Source: Marthasterias glacialis
Taxonomy: Eukaryota; Echinodermata; Asteroidea; Forcipulatida; Asteriidae
Length of the DNA: 64,000 nt
Reading direction: 5' to 3'
Assembly: GCA_911728455.2 (NCBI GenBank)
Contig: OU452219.1
Span: forward strand, 21,635,219-21,699,218
Shown here: piece after piece, positions 59,170-64,000 of the stretch
Layout: every line of letters starts with the position of its first letter
How positions within the stretch are numbered: position 1 is the stretch's first letter
Position numbers and translations under genes: made by a program
Notes under the pieces: generated by a model
Seen by the model: only the letters and a program-made list of their open reading frames with translations
Database searches by the model: none
Told to the model about the DNA's origin: nothing

Positions 59170-60043
59170 GTGAGTTAAAAAATTTGTAGGAGGATCCTTA
59201 ACTCATCTTATCTTTGTTTGCAATGAAGTCTTGAACCTCAACAATTGCAGACATGGGAAATATTCAGACTTGTATCTGAATTCAGACCTGGTATCTGCCT
59301 GTTGAAAAAAACAGTCAAAATCGACTTCTCTAGCATTGTGGATACTGTTCCCAGAAGCTTCTTGAATTCCATATCTCCAGGGGTTACTAAAAGGAGGAAA
59401 TGCCATCATTTCAACATACCTCCTAAAATTTGGATCCTAGCTTCAGACCTTCTTAGCGAATACTCTCACCCTTGCAGTGGCCATGCCCTCTGCTTGCCCC
59501 CTTGCTTTCCCCCTTGCTTGCCCCCTGTCAATCTTGGGAGCAACGGTTATGTTACAACAGGTGATATTAGACTTTGCATGAGAAATGCACACTGGCCTAT
59601 ATTGAGCTGAAACACAATATGATCTTATTGTTGAAATGAATGCAGTGTAAATGAGGCACATAATCATGATAATTTAGACGATTTATACAGAAAAAGAGTC
59701 ATGCCTTGGATAGAGAATTATTACTATTATGTGTATCATAATTATATTCTTCTTAGTGTTTTCATTTCTTACTATTTTTATTTGTTTACTTGTTATTTGT
59801 TATTAATTTTGGGGTAAAATATCTTATAATTAGTAGGAGCAACAGGCACATTATTTTCAAGTTACAGAATTGTACATTTGCAAACTTCAAACATCGTCAC
59901 TTTGTTCACCCAAAAACTCAATCAAAAATTTACCCAGTCAGTTTCCCTTGTGGTATTACTTGAAATTAAGTCGGTCATCAATACATTATAAGCAAATCAG
60001 TCAAAAGTGTGTACATAATCTATTGAATGTTTACCCTTTGCAG
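59170..60043 (+). other. TARBP1 intron 4
   Basis: GT...AG intron ending TTTACCCTTTGCAG. A run of CTTGCCCCCTTGCTTTCCCC near 59492-59525 is a short local repeat. A 121-codon open frame at 59245 has no recognisable domain. No other feature seen. Confidence 0.7.
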
Positions 60044-60197
60044 TTTTTCTTCAATACTGTGCTACCAGTTCTTTGTGATGACAATCTGTACGGAGGTCAA
60101 GCTTTGACCTCATTGGGGTCAATGCCACCTGTTGCTGCGGCATTAAAGGAATTTACCTACAAATGTGTTGGTGTACTTGGAACATATCAAACAGAAG
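60044..60197 (+). CDS. TARBP1: TARBP1 homologue, exon 5
   Basis: 154 nt, phase 0 start, 51 codons plus one base. FFFNTVLPVLCDDNLYGGQ aligns with the vertebrate FIIGPLMDAL...LY segment, and LKEFTYKCVGVLGTYQTE with LKLQKFLVTYISLLPEE. The donor is GAAG/GTAAAA. The one leftover base must be completed by two bases of the next exon, which exon 7 (61457) provides as GTG. Confidence 0.85.
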
Positions 60198-60823
60198 GTA
60201 AAAGATGAAAATGAAAAAGTGTATTTTCTAAAAGTGATAATATTAACTAATGCAAAGTTTGGATTTAAGACGCCTCTAGACTATTCAACCTCATGGTTTG
60301 AACATCATAGAAGGACAATGATTAACAACTTTTGTCCTTGCCTTCTTTTGTATTCCTGCAGTCCCCTATGTGTTTTTTTTATTCACTAACTATTGTTATT
60401 ATTTTTTTATATTTTTGTTCCATTTTCCACAAGATTTTGTCTTTGATCTTTGTACTTTTCTTTGTTCCTCTTATGCTTCTTCTGACTTCTTCTATCACAC
60501 ACGGTTGTAGGGTAAAAACTGAAATAATATTCTTTATCCCCGGTTCATTTCTTACATCTTAAATTGCTGCTAATTACATGATACAAACGGGCCTTTAGTA
60601 ACCGCCAGGGATGAGATTTCTCTTGATTTTTTTCAGATTTCTGGATTTTACAAAATTAGTGTTGGAAACATTTTTTAACACAGTACATGTCCTGTAATTT
60701 GACTACACCCAGGTGTTTGCCCCAACTACATTTAAGCAGAGAATGCTGCCATTGATATGGGTTATGGCATGGTTGGTAACCACCAAACCCTCACCGGTGT
60801 TCCGTGGATTTTCTCTTTTTCAT

Positions 60824-60965
60824 CCACTCGGTCGTCTAATGGTAGGATATCTGCTCCTGGAATGGCAGGGGTCGTGGGTTGGAATCCCATCCGAGTAGTA
60901 TGCCTCCGGATGGTTTTTTTACATGGACTTGAGAAGCACTTAGTATCCAGCGCTTATCTAGTAAT
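60824..60965 (+). mobile_element. tRNA-derived SINE
   Basis: The first ~72 bp resemble a tRNA: ACTCGG and CCGAGT pair as an acceptor stem, CTAATGGTAGGA fits an A box, and GGTTGGAATCC fits a B box with one mismatch. A TGCCTCCGGATGGTTTTTTT segment and a tail with CACTTAGTATCCAGCGCTTA follow. It is a retroposon head and not a working tRNA gene. Confidence 0.75.
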
Positions 60966-61104
60966 ATTCTGCTGCTTTCTTTTCACTCCTTTTCCACATG
61001 ACTGCTTCTGTTTTACACTAGTATACTCGTATGTGTGTGTTGTGTTGTCATTTCACTATTGAGAAAGATTCTGCGAGGGTCAAATGTTAGACCATTAAAA
61101 CTTG

Positions 61105-61215
61105 TTTTCAGTAGAAGAATTCATAGGGAGACCGCCAACGTTAGGGCTGGATAGCTTGCGTCGGTACGTTTAGCCGGTGGTTGCAGATTAAAATCCCGCT
61201 TCAGAAATTTGTTCT
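61105..61215 (+). mobile_element. tRNA-like SINE fragment
   Basis: GGGCTGGATAGCTTGCGTCGG resembles an A-box region, and GGTTGCAGATTAAAATCCCG contains a decayed B box. Different from the SINE at 60824. Confidence 0.5.
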
Positions 61216-61358
61216 TTGTCCACCCCAAAATTAAATGAATTCAAATGAGACTCCCCTTCTCATAGTAACCTTTTTAATGCACACAAAGTTCACCAGTAGT
61301 CACTCTATTCTGGAAAATCAACCTAAATCAGTTACTTGCTTGGCAATTTTCTCTGCAG

Positions 61359-61419
61359 TTCCCCACCAGAATCTCATAGAAGTCGGGAAAAAACTTCAAA
61401 ATGTTTTTGTACATATCAA
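61359..61419 (+). CDS. doubtful alternative TARBP1 exon (61 nt)
   Basis: Preceded by a good acceptor (TTTTCTCTGCAG) and followed by AA/GTAATA. It starts with two bases that complete the exon 5 codon and reads PHQNLIEVGKKLQNVFVHI, leaving two bases. It ends only 37 bp before exon 7. Using both exons would break the frame; using either one alone fits exon 8. I see no counterpart in vertebrate TARBP1, so it may be a cryptic exon or chance. Confidence 0.3.
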
Positions 61420-61456
61420 GTAATAACTCTGTATATTAATTTTGTTTTGATCACAG

Positions 61457-61589
61457 TGTTTCTGCGAAAATGTCTGTTGTTCATCTCCCATCAATCCTGG
61501 AGTCCAGTCAGTTTGACGTTCATATTTGAGATGCTAGCAAGTCTCCCAGAATACAGTGCATGGGGAGCTGCTGAGCTTCAGTTGTTGAG
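61457..61589 (+). CDS. TARBP1: TARBP1 homologue, exon 7
   Basis: 133 nt: two bases complete a Val codon with exon 5, then 43 codons, leaving two bases at TTGAG/GTAATA. The acceptor is TTTTGATCACAG. FLRKCLLFISHQSWSPVSL and FIFEMLASLPEYSAW match the vertebrate [20 protein letters not shown] and ALANVP segments. Joining directly to exon 5 keeps the family order with no gap larger than a few residues. Confidence 0.85.
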
Positions 61590-61604
61590 GTAATAAGGCC
61601 GTGT

Positions 61605-63250
61605 CCAGGCAATGACTAGACCACTTTGACTTTCTAATTCTTCAACATTGCTGCTTAAGCCAAAGCCACAGCCAGTCATAGCCAGAGAAAATCAATGGTT
61701 ATTTAATGGTGCCATTGATAGAGGGTATGCACAGCCGTTTTTCTACAGTAAACTTATGGCCGATTTGACCTCATTGAGGGCGCTGTTGTACATATCTCTA
61801 TGGGACTTATGATGTCATATGCATGTCTGTTTGGTCTGTCTTCTGACGATGAATGGAGCATTCAGTAGTGGTTCTTTTCAGAACCACACATATTCAAAAG
61901 AGAAGATTTATGTGATGTGGCTGCTAACCTGTCCCTTATCTGACCATTGATTCTTGTAAATGTTGCTTAGTTCAAATTGTCGTCACAATTTTAACTCAAG
62001 TCTGGAGTAGTTGAGATTGCTGTGGCTGTGGCTCTTGGCTACAGCAGCCATGTTGTGACCTAGCCAGAGATACAGTGATATAGCCACGGCCCAATTTCAT
62101 AAAGCCTGTAAGCACAGAAACTTGCTAAGCACAGAAAAATCTTGCTTAGCAGAAACAGGTTACCAGCCAACATTCCATTATGTTTACACTGTTGCGACTG
62201 GTGCCCCACTCATTTTTTGCTGAGCAAAGAAATTTGCTAAGCAGTATTTTCTGCTAAACAGCTTTATGAAATTGGCCCCAGATGATCTAGCTGCCTAATT
62301 CGTCCAAGATGCTGCTTAAGCCACAGCCAGTTATAGCCAGAGAAAATCAAGGGTTATTTAATGTTGCCATTGATTAGGCCTATGTCTAGTCCACTGTGGC
62401 TTTCTAATTGTTTAATGTTGCTGCTTAAGCCACAGCCAGTTATAGCCAGAGAAAATCAAGGGTTATTTAATGTTGCCATTGATTAGGCCTATGTCTAGTC
62501 CACTGTGGCTTTCTAACTGTTCAATGTTGCTGCTTAAGCCACAGCCAGTCCTAGCCAGAGAAAATCAAGGGTTATTTAATGTTGCCATTGATTAGGCCTA
62601 TGTCTAGTTCACTGTGGCTTTCTAACTGTTCAATGTTGCTGCTTAAGCCACAGCCAGTCCTAGCCAGAGAAAATCAAGGGTTATTTAATGTTGCCATTGA
62701 TTATGTCTTTTGACGATGAAGGGTGCATTCAGTAGCGGTTCTTTTCAGAACCACACATATTCAAAAGAGAAGATTTATGAAATTGGCCCCAGATGATCTA
62801 GCTGCCTAATTCGTCAAAGATGCTGCTAAATCCACAGCCAGTCCTAGCCAAAGAAAGTCAATGGTTATTTAATGTTGCCATTGATTAGGCCTATGTCTAG
62901 CTCACTGTGGCTTTCTAATTGTTCAATGATGCTGCTTAAGCCACTACCAGTTATAGCCAGAGAAAATCAAGGGTTATTTAATGTTGCCATTGATTATGTC
63001 TTTTGACGATGAACGGTGCATTCAGTAGCGGTTCTTTTCAGAACCACACATATTCAAAAGAGAAGATGTATGTGATGTGACTGCTAACCTGTCCCTTATG
63101 TAACCATTGATTTTTGTAAATGTTGCTTAGTTCAAATTGTCGTCACAATTTCAGCTCACGTCTGAAGTTGTTGAGCTTGCTGTGGCTGTGGCTCTTGGCT
63201 ACAGCAGCCATGTTGTGATCTAGCCAGAGATATGGTGATCTAGCCAGAGC
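61605..63250. repeat. intronic tandem duplications
   Basis: A ~110-120 bp unit (TGCTTAAGCCACAGCCAGTT, then GTTATTTAATGTTGCCATTG and GGCCTATGTCTAGTCCACTG) occurs about seven times between 61655 and 62990. A larger segment (GACGATGAATGGAGCATTCA through ACAGCAGCCATGTTGTGA) occurs at 61846-62060 and again at 63006-63220, with a short third piece near 62710-62780. Near-identical middle copies suggest recent expansion. Confidence 0.85.
62086..62279. mobile_element. MITE of the GGGCCCAATTTC family
   Basis: Starts GGCCCAATTTCATAAAGC and ends GCTTTATGAAATTGGCCCC. Contains CTTGCTAAGCAC and GCTGAGCAAAGAAATTTGCT. The end fragment TTATGAAATTGGCCCCAGAT is repeated near 62774, carried along by the surrounding duplication. 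Confidence 0.75.
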
Positions 63251-63604
63251 TTTAGCTCTCAATTCAGTCATAGCTTTTAATTAGTGCATTGAGTTTGCCA
63301 AACATTTCAGTGTTGAGACGCAAATCCCTAAAAACCTGTGTTTGTTTCACTCTTGATGCAGTTTTTTAGGAGGGGTATCAGTATGCTATCTCGCTTAACT
63401 TTACTTCCACAGACATGACAGAGGGTAGCTATTTCCCGGGAAATGCTCATTTCCCAGGAGTTTGCCAGGGTTAGCACTGCTAGTTTCAAAAGATGAACCA
63501 ACTTGAAGTTCCTGGGAAATTGGTCCAGTGTGAAAGGGGCTAAATGTTTTAGATGGATGGAAGATTTTTTCCAAAGGTTTGAAAGTCTCATTTAGTAAGC
63601 TATG

Positions 63605-63846
63605 TAGAGGCAAACTTGGCTGGTTTGGGCCACATAGTGAGAATTGAAAACAGCAGACTTCCAGAACGCATCCTGCTAGAAACAGTCATTGGGAAAAATG
63701 GACGAGGTAGGCCAAGGAAGAGATGGGAAAATGACATCATTGTTAACAGCACCTTCTACCTGGAACACGGAAGAGCGCAAGATAGGCAGGAGTGGAGAGT
63801 GAAACTTCATGGAGCCAACATCCTTTTGGACATGGTGCAAGATTGA
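63605..63846 (+). mobile_element. 3' tail of a LINE reverse transcriptase
   Basis: The frame reads GHIVRIENSRLPERILLETV, then GKNGRGRPRKRWENDI and AQDRQEWR before a TGA. The order GH(V/I)xR, GRGRPRKRW and A.DR..WR is the usual C-terminal tail of endonuclease/reverse-transcriptase non-LTR elements. Just upstream another frame reads LGWFG, which normally precedes GH directly, so one frameshift separates them. The catalytic domains are missing; this is a 5'-truncated relic lying in sense orientation in the intron. Confidence 0.8.
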
Positions 63847-63896
63847 TTGCTAGAAGAGGCAAAAAGCTAAAGATTTGTTTTTGTGTTTGTTTTTAG

Positions 63897-64000
63897 AGAG
63901 ATGCAGTTTTCATGTATCAGCATGTTGTCTGTCAGCTACCGGAGTGTTGTCCAGTGTTTAATGATACAATCTGTACTGAAGCTGATAGATAAAGACAACA
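63897..64000 (+). CDS. TARBP1: TARBP1 homologue, exon 8 (partial, runs off window)
   Basis: After GTTTGTTTTTAG the first base completes an Arg codon left by exon 7. The frame then reads EMQFSCISMLSVSYRSVVQC, LMIQSVLKLIDKDN to the window edge. It matches the vertebrate segment [31 protein letters not shown]. The methyltransferase half of the protein must lie further downstream. Confidence 0.85.

Larger units (their letters stand above)
60198..61358 (+). other. TARBP1 intron 5
   Basis: Begins at the exon 5 donor (GTAAAA). If exon 5 joins directly to exon 7, the intron extends to 61456. Contains two SINE heads, at 60824 and 61105. No gene of its own. Confidence 0.65.
61590..63896 (+). other. 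TARBP1 intron 7
   Basis: GT...AG intron ending GTGTTTGTTTTTAG. It is filled by duplicated segments, a GGGCCCAATTTC-family MITE and a LINE tail. 63250-63600 shows nothing recognisable. Confidence 0.7.

Noticed and set aside
60826-60899. Working tRNA gene
   Set aside because: The acceptor stem, A box and B box are tRNA-like, but the B box is mismatched, the anticodon loop is irregular and a SINE body follows. It is a retroposon head.

Overview
This is eukaryotic, animal-type DNA: a multi-exon gene with standard splice sites, tRNA-derived SINE heads, a LINE tail, MITEs and two large satellite arrays. The protein evidence is a TARBP1 homologue (RNA 2'-O-methyltransferase family) and a secreted C-type lectin. 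Together with the many copies of repeats ending in GGGCCCAATTTC, this suggests a marine deuterostome invertebrate, most likely an echinoderm. That placement is inference; nothing in the window proves the taxon.

Layout. 1-2060: a degenerate ~200-300 bp tandem repeat whose units look like exons on the minus strand. 2560-16306: satellite 1 (~195 bp monomer) carrying four copies of a larger insert block. 16307-29480: satellite 2 (~155 bp monomer), joined directly to satellite 1. Its core is a nearly uniform 2,787-bp higher-order repeat of 18 monomers, flanked by diverged monomers. 29481-32785: mostly unique sequence with one credible minus-strand exon and a G-rich MITE. 32786-45378: a cluster of Helentron/HINE-like non-autonomous elements inserted into one another's T-tracts. 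Summing the separated parts of two interrupted copies gives 1,612 and 1,619 bp, against 1,617 and 1,618 bp for uninterrupted copies. These elements carry paired CRE sites and repeated inverted ETS consensus sites. 45411-53500: MITEs, a hexamer microsatellite and an intronless C-type lectin gene (minus strand). 53527-64000: the 5' part of the TARBP1 homologue on the plus strand. It has seven well-phased exons and one doubtful one, with introns full of foldback elements, SINEs, a LINE tail and tandem duplications; the gene continues past the window.

The two recognised genes are not functionally linked. The most notable material is the nested Helentron-like cluster, the layered satellite 2 with transcription-factor consensus sites in nearly every monomer, and in TARBP1 a GC-AG intron and a possible mutually exclusive exon pair. 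All comparisons were made by eye; homology statements for TARBP1 rest on memory of the family's sequence.
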